Source of the DNA: JBAZOJ01 sp041648755
GTDB taxonomy: Bacteria; Planctomycetota; B143-G9
DNA: 13,713 nt
NCBI GenBank assembly: GCA_041648755.1
Contig: JBAZOJ010000073.1
Coordinates: forward strand, 1 to 13,713
Direction: 5' to 3'
Below, piece after piece: positions 7,519-13,713 of this stretch. Position 1 is the first letter of the stretch. The number at the start of each line of letters is the position of its first letter. Made by a program: the position numbers and the translations under genes. The notes below the pieces were generated by a model, which had not been told where the DNA came from, ran no database searches, and was given only the letters and a program-made list of their open reading frames with translations.

Positions 7519-7998
7519 AGTCTTTAGTCTGTAGTCCCCTTCGACTCGCGATGCTCGCTCAGAGCAGGCTGTCGTCCCCTCCTCCGCCGCGCCTACGGAG
7601 GCCGTTGTTCCGCTGATCAAGCAGCCAATGATGCCAGGCTGGAGACCCTCCTTGGGCGGCCTGTGAGGCTGCTTCCAGGTAGGGGCGACCCCGAGTGGTC
7701 GCCCGAGAGTCAGCGGTTTCGCTGCCTTTTGTGACCACGCATCGTAGACGGGACGGAAGCCGAGATCCAGCGCCTTGGTTGGTTGGTTTTTGCCCGGGCA
7801 GAACGCCAATGTCGGTCCAAAGGGCAGCAACGCGACCTGGGCTCCCTTCCGCTGAACTGCTGAGCCTTGTCGGAAGATGCTCCTCCAAGGCCGGATGCGC
7901 ATCCCCAACCAGTCCCTCTCCCACGGGCAAGTATGGGCCTTGCCCGTTTCCCTCTCCCACTGGGAGAGGGGCAAAGGGAGAGGGTTGTTGCTTCGGGT
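7519..7998 (+). repeat. Long non-coding spacer repeat, copy 1 (after paralogue A)
   Basis: About 480 bases align along their length with 11147-11585, with small indels and many substitutions. Shared landmarks in order: AAGCAGCC pairing with GGCTGCTT (7619-7626 and 7669-7676), the hairpin GGGCGACC-CCGAGT-GGTCGCCC (about 7683-7704), the palindrome TGCCCGGGCA (about 7792-7801), AATGTCGGTCCAAAGG, CTGGGCTCCCTTCCGCTGAA, and the CCCTCTCCCA palindrome. A CTTCGACTCGC...GCTCAGAG unit lies at 7539-7564. Short reading frames here differ between copies, so it is judged non-coding. From 7999 to 8110 no gene or clear signal is seen, except hairpin GGGCGG-TCGT-CCGCCC (8078-8093). Confidence 0.75.
7950..7970. 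repeat. CCCTCTCCCA / TGGGAGAGGG palindrome, copy 1
   Basis: A perfect ten-base inverted repeat around one central base. It is preceded by a second inverted repeat, ACGGGCAAG with CTTGCCCGT (7923-7947). I recall this unit as a common dispersed intergenic repeat in many bacteria. Copy 2 is at 11536-11556. Confidence 0.7.
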
Positions 7999-8110
7999 CG
8001 TTCGTTTTCCTGTTGGTGGAACGGTCTTCTTGGTTCGGTTTTCCTCCGGCCCCCAGCCCTCGGTCTCCGGCCTGCTCGGGCGGTCGTCCGCCCTGCCGCC
8101 GATTCCCCCT

Positions 8111-8136
8111 GTAACAAATCCTCCCTTTTGTCTTTA
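8111..8136 (+). promoter_or_regulatory. Shared promoter-like element of paralogue B
   Basis: GTAACAAA (8111-8118), ten variable bases, TGTCTTTA (8129-8136), then GCATACTGGGTTGG. Both blocks and the gap match the element before A; even the 14 bases after TGTCTTTA differ by one. The ATG at 8175 lies 38 bases downstream. Confidence 0.6.
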
Positions 8137-8163
8137 GCATACTGGGTTGGGTAAGCATGGATC

Positions 8164-8170
8164 AAGGGGG
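8164..8170 (+). promoter_or_regulatory. Ribosome-binding site that selects the start of paralogue B
   Basis: AAGGGGG lies four bases before the ATG at 8175. An in-frame ATG at 8157 would add MDQGGP, but it has a poor ribosome-binding site and would break the alignment with A and C, which begin MKS or MKT. Confidence 0.7.
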
Positions 8171-8174
8171 TCCT

Positions 8175-11072
8175 ATGAAAACTGCCGTACTGTCGTTGTC
8201 TCTTCTCGGTGTGCTCATCCTTCTCGCAATCGAATACGCGCCGGCTCCTTGTTGCCCTCCACCGCCGGTGACAACTCGGCCGATACGATCTCTTCCTCAT
8301 TCCGTTATCACTTCACCCCCTCTGTCCAATATAACTTTTCCTCCCTCACTCCCTCCCAGCGGAACGATGACCGCTCCTCCGATCAACAGCAATGTCCCCG
8401 TGACCGCCACCACTCCGGGGCCGGGAATCCGTACCACGATCCCGCCGCCCTCGAATACGACTCTGCCCCCGTCCAATACGTTCTATACCCAGAGCGGCAC
8501 CAACAGCGGGCGTCCCTCTGCCACTCAGCCCCCGAGCGCCAGCCACTCCATTGTTAACTCCGTGCCAGTGACCACTACGAATCCGCCTTCGAATATCAAC
8601 TTCAGCCCCTCAGCCCAGATACTCCCTACGAGCTATTTCGCCTGGGAAGACTGGTGGACGGCCAACAACGCTTATCTGCTTAACGTCTCTTCATCGGGAG
8701 AGACGCTCTATGTTTCCACTCTCGATCCCAAAAAGGACGTGCCGCGGCTCCTCACATTGTTCTGCTACCGCGGTCTGTTCGAAAAAGGTATCCAGGAAAT
8801 TGCCGTAACCGCCCTTCGCGGAATGGGCGATAACGCCGTTGACACGCTCATTTCCATAGTCGAGGGCGAATTCGCGTTCGACAAGGACACCCGGCAGAGC
8901 AGGATCAACACTGGACAGTACGAGGAAGCCGCCATCCGGGCTCTCGGATATCTCGGCGGGGTCAAGGCAGGCAATGCAGTGGCGGCCATACTTGCTCCGC
9001 GCAGCCATGATTCCGAGACCACTCTTGCATCGAAAGCCGACAGCGTCCTGAACGCGATGGCCCATGAAAAGTCAGCCAGAAAGCGCTTCTGGGCATGCGA
9101 AGCACTCGGGCGGATTGGCGATCCTGCCTGTCTGCCGGTACTGGAGAACGCCCTTAACAACGATTCCGACAAGTTCGTGCGCGCTTGCGCCTCCCAGGCT
9201 GTTGCGCGCATCGGTGGTTCGGCAGCGATACCCATCCTGCGCAAGGGCCTCGAGGAGAGCAAGAGCTATTACGAGGCAAAGACCTACGTTGCCGCTTCGC
9301 TGGGCTTCCTCGGCGCTACAGACCCGGTCGAGGACATCCGCATCGCTGCAGCGTCCCCGGATGGCAACATTCGGTCTGCCGCGGCTTTTGCACTGGCCTA
9401 TGTCATCCGCAAGCGGGTCGAAGCGGGCAGGGACTATGCTTCACTGCTGACCGTCTTCACGGGCAACCTCGATCGCGAAGCCAATGAGGATGTCCGGCGT
9501 TCGATGGCGTTCAGCGCGACGATCATGGTCACCCGGTCCGAACTCTTCGAGCCACTCAAGAAATACCTGGCCGACGGTCGCGATCCCGCTGTTCGGACCA
9601 TCTTCGCGCTTGCCTACGCGTTCACGGGCGATCCCGCCGCACTGCCTGTTCTTGCCGGACTTCGGGCAGACAGCGACCCGGTCGTGGAGACTGGCCGCGC
9701 CTATGCAATGCTGTATGTCATCACAAGGGACAAGGCCAAGGTTGTCAAGGATATCCTGGCCGATCCGTCACCCATCCTCTCCGCATGTGGCATCGTCAAG
9801 GCCGCAGAGCTTCTGGGGGAGGGCGGATACAAGGAGATCGCCGAGCAACGCTCCGTCAAGGAGCCGATCATCCAGAGAGCGCTTGCTTACGTCGGTGCCG
9901 TCAGCCTCGGCAGAAAGGGATATGATCTCACCGCCAGGTACGCCCGCGGCCGTGATGACGCAGCCCGCGCCGTGGCATTCGTAGCGCTGGGCATTCGCAA
10001 CGACGCCGACGCGCTCGATGAACTCCGCCGCTGGTCGAACGTCAGCGACAAGGAACTGAGAAAAGCCGTAAATATCGGCACCGCGATGATGAGCGGTCTG
10101 CAATTGACCGACAGCATCAAGGCCGCGCTTTCCGATGCCAAGGAGCAAGTGCGCTGCGCCGCGATCGTCTCGCTGGGCAACCTGAACAGGCCCGAGACAA
10201 TCGACACGATCATGGAGAAGATAGAAAAAGACTCGAACTACCGGGTCAGGGCCTATGCCTGTGCAGCCCTTGCCAATGTGAAGATCCCCGCCGCGGATAC
10301 CGAGCGCGTGGTCAACACGCTGATCAAGGCAGCAAAAACCGACCGGGAGTATATGGTCCGGGGCTATGCCGCCTTCATGCTGTCGATGTTCAAGGAGAAC
10401 CGCGCCGCGTTCGAGACGGTTCGCTGCGTCCTGGCCGACAAGAACACTGACGCTACGGCTATGGCTGCTTTCTCTCTTGGGTTGTTTGGCAACCCATCCG
10501 CCGCCGGAGACCTGCGCGCGCTGCTCCTCCGTTATCGTGGCACCCCCATCGCCGGGGCTGCCCGTATCGGACTCGGTTTGATTGGCGACGAATCCAATGC
10601 TGCCGACCTCGTTGCCGAGTTCAAGTACCTGAGCAGGCCGGAGGATCTCGAAAGCGCCGCGTTTGCCATTGCCAAAAGTGCTAATCGCAACACGTATGCC
10701 GACATGCTCGAATTCGTCGATGATCCCGATATGTTCATTCGCGAATACAGCATCAAGTGCCTGGGGATGATGCGCAACCTGTCGGATGAGGCTCGCGGGG
10801 CAATTGCCGAAAAGCTTGCCAAGCTCGAAGCCGACAACGACGCCAACGTCCGGTTCTACGCCTCCGTGGTCCGGTACTCCCTGGGCGACCGCAACGCACT
10901 GCGCGGGGCGCTTTCGGCCATCTACGAAAAAGGCTTCTTGTTCCCGCAGGGACTTGTTGTTGACTACGAGTACAGAAGCTACGTCTCGGAATTGACCGAC
11001 ATGGTCAACGAGACTATGCCCAACATGTACCGCCTGAAACCATACTTCTGGGGTGAAGGCGCGGAAGAATAG
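8175..11072 (+). CDS. Paralogue B: anchored or exported HEAT-repeat solenoid protein with Pro/Thr-rich stalk
   Basis: The protein has 965 residues, one more than A, and the same layout: hydrophobic residues 3-19, YAPAPCCP (21-28) with Cys26-Cys27, a Pro/Ser/Thr/Asn-rich stalk (28-149), SYFAWEDWWTANNAYLLN (153-170), then HEAT-like repeats to the end, RLKPYFWGEGAEE. The solenoid is strongly conserved with A (nearly identical from about 620 to 820), while the stalk shares composition but hardly any alignable sequence. Repeats such as ARKRFWACEALGRIGD (about 300) and VRACASQAVARIGG show the PBS-lyase/EZ-HEAT pattern. The gene has its own promoter-like element and terminator, so it is probably transcribed separately from A. 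Role: probably a protein-binding scaffold outside the cytoplasm; no enzyme motif is seen. An N-terminal anchor rather than a cleaved signal is likely, because proline follows each plausible cleavage site. Confidence 0.88.
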   Translation: MKTAVLSLSLLGVLILLAIEYAPAPCCPPPPVTTRPIRSLPHSVITSPPLSNITFPPSLPPSGTMTAPPINSNVPVTATTPGPGIRTTIPPPSNTTLPPSNTFYTQSGTNSGRPSATQPPSASHSIVNSVPVTTTNPPSNINFSPSAQILPTSYFAWEDWWTANNAYLLNVSSSGETLYVSTLDPKKDVPRLLTLFCYRGLFEKGIQEIAVTALRGMGDNAVDTLISIVEGEFAFDKDTRQSRINTGQYEEAAIRALGYLGGVKAGNAVAAILAPRSHDSETTLASKADSVLNAMAHEKSARKRFWACEALGRIGDPACLPVLENALNNDSDKFVRACASQAVARIGGSAAIPILRKGLEESKSYYEAKTYVAASLGFLGATDPVEDIRIAAASPDGNIRSAAAFALAYVIRKRVEAGRDYASLLTVFTGNLDREANEDVRRSMAFSATIMVTRSELFEPLKKYLADGRDPAVRTIFALAYAFTGDPAALPVLAGLRADSDPVVETGRAYAMLYVITRDKAKVVKDILADPSPILSACGIVKAAELLGEGGYKEIAEQRSVKEPIIQRALAYVGAVSLGRKGYDLTARYARGRDDAARAVAFVALGIRNDADALDELRRWSNVSDKELRKAVNIGTAMMSGLQLTDSIKAALSDAKEQVRCAAIVSLGNLNRPETIDTIMEKIEKDSNYRVRAYACAALANVKIPAADTERVVNTLIKAAKTDREYMVRGYAAFMLSMFKENRAAFETVRCVLADKNTDATAMAAFSLGLFGNPSAAGDLRALLLRYRGTPIAGAARIGLGLIGDESNAADLVAEFKYLSRPEDLESAAFAIAKSANRNTYADMLEFVDDPDMFIREYSIKCLGMMRNLSDEARGAIAEKLAKLEADNDANVRFYASVVRYSLGDRNALRGALSAIYEKGFLFPQGLVVDYEYRSYVSELTDMVNETMPNMYRLKPYFWGEGAEE

Positions 11073-11096
11073 TCGAAACCGTAAACCTCCGAGACC

Positions 11097-11132
11097 GCAG
11101 TGGTGGCCGCTCCGGCGGCCACTGCTGTTTTT
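11097..11132 (+). terminator. Terminator of paralogue B with a UCCG tetraloop
   Basis: GTGGCCGC (11103-11110) pairs with GCGGCCAC (11115-11122) around TCCG, followed by TGCTG and TTTTT (11128-11132). It is homologous to the terminator at 7465-7500, including the CGAAACCG...GAGACC leader after the stop codon. Confidence 0.8.
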
Positions 11133-11146
11133 CGCGCTAAGCGCGA
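11132..11146 (+). other. Second hairpin behind the paralogue B terminator
   Basis: TCGCGC (11132-11137) pairs perfectly with GCGCGA (11141-11146) around TAA. It occupies the place of the G/C-run hairpin at 7502-7518 but has unrelated sequence. Confidence 0.55.
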
Positions 11147-11585
11147 GCCCTTAGTCTTGAGTCCCCTCCGCCGCCGCGCCTAAGGAGGGCTTCGTTTCGC
11201 TGATCAAGCAGCCAAAAAGGCAGGCTGGAGACTCCGCCTTAGGCGGCCTTCGAGGCTGCTTCCAGGTAGGGGCGACCCCGAGTGGTCGCCCGAGAGTCAG
11301 CGGTCTTGCCGCCTTTTGTTGCCACGCATCGTAGGCGGGACGGAAGCCGAAATCCAGCGCCTTGGTTGGTTTTTGCCCGGGCATAACGCCAATGTCGGTC
11401 CAAAGGACTGAGACGCGACCTGGGCTCCCTTCCGCTGAACCGCTAAGCCCTCAACGGGAAATGTTCCTCCAAGGCGGAATGGGCATCCCCAACCAGTCCC
11501 TCTCCCACGGGCAAGGGTATGGACCTTGCCCGTTTCCCTCTCCCACTGGGAGAGGGGCCAGGGGGTGAGGGTTGTTGCTTCGGGT
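11147..11585 (+). repeat. Long non-coding spacer repeat, copy 2 (after paralogue B)
   Basis: About 440 bases homologous to 7519-7998 with the landmarks in the same order. The AAGCAGCC / GGCTGCTT pair and the GGGCGACC-CCGAGT-GGTCGCCC hairpin are unchanged. It lacks the CTTCGACTCGC...GCTCAGAG unit seen in copy 1. No gene is recognised. Confidence 0.75.
11536..11556. repeat. CCCTCTCCCA / TGGGAGAGGG palindrome, copy 2
   Basis: Identical to 7950-7970, again preceded by an ACGGGCAAG ... CTTGCCCGT inverted repeat and followed by GAGGGTTGTTGCTTCGGGT. Confidence 0.7.
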
Positions 11586-11940
11586 AGTTGACTCGTTCTT
11601 CGGCCTCGCCGCCGAAGCGTTGGCTCTCAGGGCTCGCCGACGAAGCGTTTGTGGTGAAAGGCCCATTCTTTGGTCTCGCAAAAGGCTCTTCTTTCCTCTG
11701 TCACCCTTCAAGGGGATACTGGGTACGAACCTCTGCGTCCTCCGTGGTAAAACCTTCTTCGCCTTCTCTTCCCTCCGCGTCTCCGCGCCTCCGCGTGAGA
11801 AGGCTGTTTTCTGTCTCGGCTCGCCCTCCAGCCTGCTCTCCTCGTCTTATTCATCAATCATCAATTCCCCAGAATCCTGAGCTTGTCGAACGGATCATCA
11901 TTCAGCAATCTCCTCGGCGGCCCTGCCGCCGATTATTCCC
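11586..11940 (+). repeat. Gene-free spacer built of dispersed short repeats (upstream of paralogue C)
   Basis: No credible gene is seen. It contains CCTCTGCGTCCTCCGTGGT (11730-11748) and CTCCGCGTCTCCGCGCCTCC (11773-11792), directly followed by CGCGTGAGAAGGCTGTTTTC within 11793-11814, then the 81-base block at 11850-11930. The same units occur before A at 4217-4289 and 4393-4473, in the same order but with different material between them. Two overlapping short plus-strand reading frames are artefacts of these repeats. Confidence 0.6.
11850..11930 (+). repeat. 81-base spacer repeat, copy 2 (upstream of paralogue C)
   Basis: Matches 4393-4473 with three visible mismatches and ends in the hairpin GGCGGC-CCT-GCCGCC (11916-11930). 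It includes CCTGAGCTTGTCGAACGG (11876-11893), a unit like the widespread CCTGAGCTTGTCGAA intergenic repeat. Confidence 0.8.
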
Positions 11941-11966
11941 GTAACAAAAGCCGCCGCATGTCTTTA
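11941..11966 (+). promoter_or_regulatory. Shared promoter-like element of paralogue C
   Basis: GTAACAAA (11941-11948), ten variable bases, TGTCTTTA (11959-11966), then AGGGTATAGT. Both blocks and the gap match those before A and B, although the bases after TGTCTTTA differ. The ATG lies 35 bases downstream. Confidence 0.6.
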
Positions 11967-12001
11967 AGGGTATAGTCCGTGGATGAAATGCAGGTGCAGA
12001 A

Positions 12002-13713
12002 ATGAAGACGTTGGTCTTTTCTCTTGCCGTGCTCGGCGTCATCGTGTTTTCCTCGTGGGAATACGCTCCGGCGCCGTGTTGTCCGCCCCCGCCGACAACG
12101 ACCGGAGTCTTGCGGATTGTCTCCGGGTTCAACCGCGTTACCTTGCCGTCGCCGACTAGAACCACCCCGCGGCCGTTGACAACGGCGAAATTCGGTTCAT
12201 CTGGTGAAAGGCCTTCATGGGTCACCCCTTTTACCTGCTCGACGGTGAGGTCCGCCAGTAGCGCTCCGCAAGCCAGTGGCGTTCCAATTACGCGTGATCC
12301 GCACCCGTCGAGCTTTGGAAGCGATCCAATCACGCGTGATCCGCATCCATCGAGCTTCAGCAGCGCTCCGGCAGAAGATTATCTTTGCGCAAGCTACTTC
12401 GGCTGGGAAGACTGGTGGTGTGCCAACAACGTGTACCTCCTGAATGTGCAACCGGCTGCGGATAAGGCTTATGTTTCTACGCTCGACGCGAGCAAAGACG
12501 TTCCGGATCTTCTTGCCCTCTCCTGCTATCGCGGGAACTTCGAAAAGGGGATCCAGGAGATTGCCTTCGGGGCACTGCGGGATTTGGGCGATCCCGCGAT
12601 GGATGTTATTATCGGCATCGCCGACGGGCGGGTCAACATCGGCAAAGATCTCAAGCTCGGACGATTCAGCCAGGATGAGTATGCGGAAGCGGCAATTCGG
12701 GCCCTTGGCTATCTCGGGGGAGGCAAGACCGAGGAAGTCCTGATCAGGATCCTGAAGGACAAGTCGATGAACAAGCGCTTCTGGGCCTGCGGTGCTCTCG
12801 GCAGGCTCGGGAATCCCGCCAATATCCCGGCCCTTGAGAATTCCCTGGCGACCGATTCCGACAAGTTCGTGCGCGCAGCCGCAGCGGAGGCAATAGCCCG
12901 CATCGGCGGCGCCTCTGCAATTGCATCGTTGCGCAGGGGAGTCGACCCGAACAAGGACTGCTACCAGGCGAGAGCCTACATAACCGCCTCGCAAGGAGTC
13001 CTCGCGGCAGCCGACCCGGTCGAAGTAATCCGCATTGCCGCAGCCTCCGAAGAAGGCAACATCCGGGCGGCGGCAGCTATCGGACTTGCCTGCGTCATCC
13101 GGCGCCGCCTCGATCTCGGCCATGACTGCACGGAACTGGTCGCCCTCTACACGGCGAACCTCGACAATAAGAAGGACGCCGACGTCCGCGTGACCATGGC
13201 GATTGCTTCTCTCTTGATCGGCATCAGGCCGACACTCCACGAGCTCTTTAGAAAGTACCTTACCGATGACCGCGATCCCGGCATCCGCGCGGCGTTTGCG
13301 CTTGCCTATGCTCTTTCGGGCGACATTGCCTCGCTGCCGTACCTGACGGCCCTGCCAGTGGACAGCGATCCGATGGTCGAAACCGCGCGCGGCTATGCGC
13401 TGGCCTGCTTAACAACGCCTGACAGAGCCAAAGTCCTCAAGGACCTTGTCGCCAGTCCATCACCGGTCCTTGCTGCCTGCGGGCTGGTCATGCTGGCGAA
13501 GACATCGGACGGCCGGGACGCGATTGCCGCGCTACGGCGTTCAACCCAGGTAGTCGTGCGCAGAATGGTAGCCTTCTATCTTGTGCAGATTCCCCCCGCA
13601 GGGGGCGATGAAGACATAATGAGCCGCATCAGTGCAAGCGACAGGGCCGCCAAGGTGGTAGCCCTCGTCGCGTTGGGACTCCCCGGTGATGCAGCCGCAG
13701 TGTCGGCACTTAA
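12002..13713 (+). CDS. Paralogue C: HEAT-repeat solenoid protein, cut by window end
   Basis: Reading from the ATG at 12002 gives 570 codons with no stop, running off the window. The start has AGGTG upstream and aligns with A and B. The product begins MKTLVFSLAVLGVIVF and continues WEYAPAPCCPPPPTTT, with Cys26-Cys27 as in A and B. A shorter, less Pro-rich stalk (about 30-128) contains two copies of a 14-residue unit and an extra cysteine (Cys79). SYFGWEDWWCANNVYLLN (131-148) follows, with Cys140 in place of the Thr of A and B, then HEAT-like repeats such as KRFWACGALGRLGN (about 258) and VRAAAAEAIARIGG (about 289). C lacks about 20 residues found near 272-295 of A and B and is the most diverged copy. 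A 341-codon antisense frame (12215-13240) is a shadow. Full homologues have about 965 residues, so roughly 370-400 are missing. Confidence 0.85.
   Translation, partial: MKTLVFSLAVLGVIVFSSWEYAPAPCCPPPPTTTGVLRIVSGFNRVTLPSPTRTTPRPLTTAKFGSSGERPSWVTPFTCSTVRSASSAPQASGVPITRDPHPSSFGSDPITRDPHPSSFSSAPAEDYLCASYFGWEDWWCANNVYLLNVQPAADKAYVSTLDASKDVPDLLALSCYRGNFEKGIQEIAFGALRDLGDPAMDVIIGIADGRVNIGKDLKLGRFSQDEYAEAAIRALGYLGGGKTEEVLIRILKDKSMNKRFWACGALGRLGNPANIPALENSLATDSDKFVRAAAAEAIARIGGASAIASLRRGVDPNKDCYQARAYITASQGVLAAADPVEVIRIAAASEEGNIRAAAAIGLACVIRRRLDLGHDCTELVALYTANLDNKKDADVRVTMAIASLLIGIRPTLHELFRKYLTDDRDPGIRAAFALAYALSGDIASLPYLTALPVDSDPMVETARGYALACLTTPDRAKVLKDLVASPSPVLAACGLVMLAKTSDGRDAIAALRRSTQVVVRRMVAFYLVQIPPAGGDEDIMSRISASDRAAKVVALVALGLPGDAAAVSAL
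12281..12364 (+). repeat. Two tandem 42-base units in the stalk of paralogue C
   Basis: Units 12281-12322 and 12323-12364 are in frame and encode VPITRDPHPSSFGS and DPITRDPHPSSFSS. Both contain ACGCGTGATCCGCA and TCGAGCTT. Most differences are silent or lie at the unit edges. The unit is absent from A and B. Confidence 0.85.

Noticed and set aside
6538..7974. 478-codon minus-strand open frame
   Set aside because: It runs opposite the end of paralogue A and into the non-coding repeat. The antisense product has no family signature, while the plus strand encodes a protein conserved with B.
8157..8174. Upstream in-frame ATG for paralogue B (MDQGGP extension)
   Set aside because: It has a weak ribosome-binding site and breaks the N-terminal match with A and C; the ATG at 8175 has AAGGGGG directly upstream.
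7695..8300. Several 86-199 codon frames on both strands in the spacer between A and B
   Set aside because: They are made of dispersed repeat DNA; the corresponding frames in the homologous spacer after B are broken or different.
7519..11585. CRISPR array or transposon
   Set aside because: The repeats occur as two long dispersed copies, not short regular units with unique spacers, and no transposase, terminal inverted repeat pair or target duplication was recognised.
12215..13240. 341-codon minus-strand open frame
   Set aside because: It is antisense to paralogue C, whose plus-strand frame is open from 12002 to the window end and aligns with A and B.

Overview
The window looks like chromosome from an uncultivated Gram-negative bacterium. 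It carries a FadL/OmpP1/TodX-type outer-membrane channel, several proteins with export signals, and G+C-rich coding DNA. Its spacers are long and filled with short dispersed repeats. Large exported HEAT-repeat paralogues and a GSRYG-type C-terminal domain suggest a planctomycete/PVC-like or Hydrogenedentes-like lineage. That placement is inference from remembered sequence style, not a search.

Layout. (1) Positions 1-2661, minus strand: the first nine codons of a secreted protein (1-29), a secreted HExxH zinc-metallopeptidase-like protein (169-1428) and an unrecognised cytoplasmic protein with a GTG start (1561-2661). The two secreted genes share a nearly identical start region and are probably tandem relatives. 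(2) 2859-4094, plus strand: a FadL-family outer-membrane channel with its own putative promoter and a clear intrinsic terminator. (3) 4159-13713, plus strand: three tandem paralogues, here called A (4546-7440), B (8175-11072) and C (12002 to the window end, cut). Each has a short N-terminal hydrophobic segment, an invariant APAPCCP motif with cysteines at residues 26-27, a variable Pro/Thr/Ser-rich stalk, a WEDWW motif and a long HEAT-like alpha-solenoid. C has no stop before the window edge.

The array is the most interesting part. All three genes are preceded by the same two-block element, GTAACAAA, exactly 10 variable bases, then TGTCTTTA, 35-38 bases before the ATG. This looks like a common promoter, perhaps of ECF-sigma type. 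A and B end in homologous terminators with UNCG tetraloops, followed by homologous 440-480 base non-coding repeats. The spacers before A and C share an 81-base block that B lacks. Constant anchor and solenoid, fast-changing stalk, shared promoter and mosaic spacers suggest a surface or periplasmic scaffold family expanding by duplication and recombination. Its function cannot be read from the sequence.

No tRNA, rRNA, CRISPR array, transposase or phage gene was seen. The three gene-free stretches above 300 bases (4095-4545, 7441-8174, 11073-12001) hold terminators, dispersed repeats and promoters.
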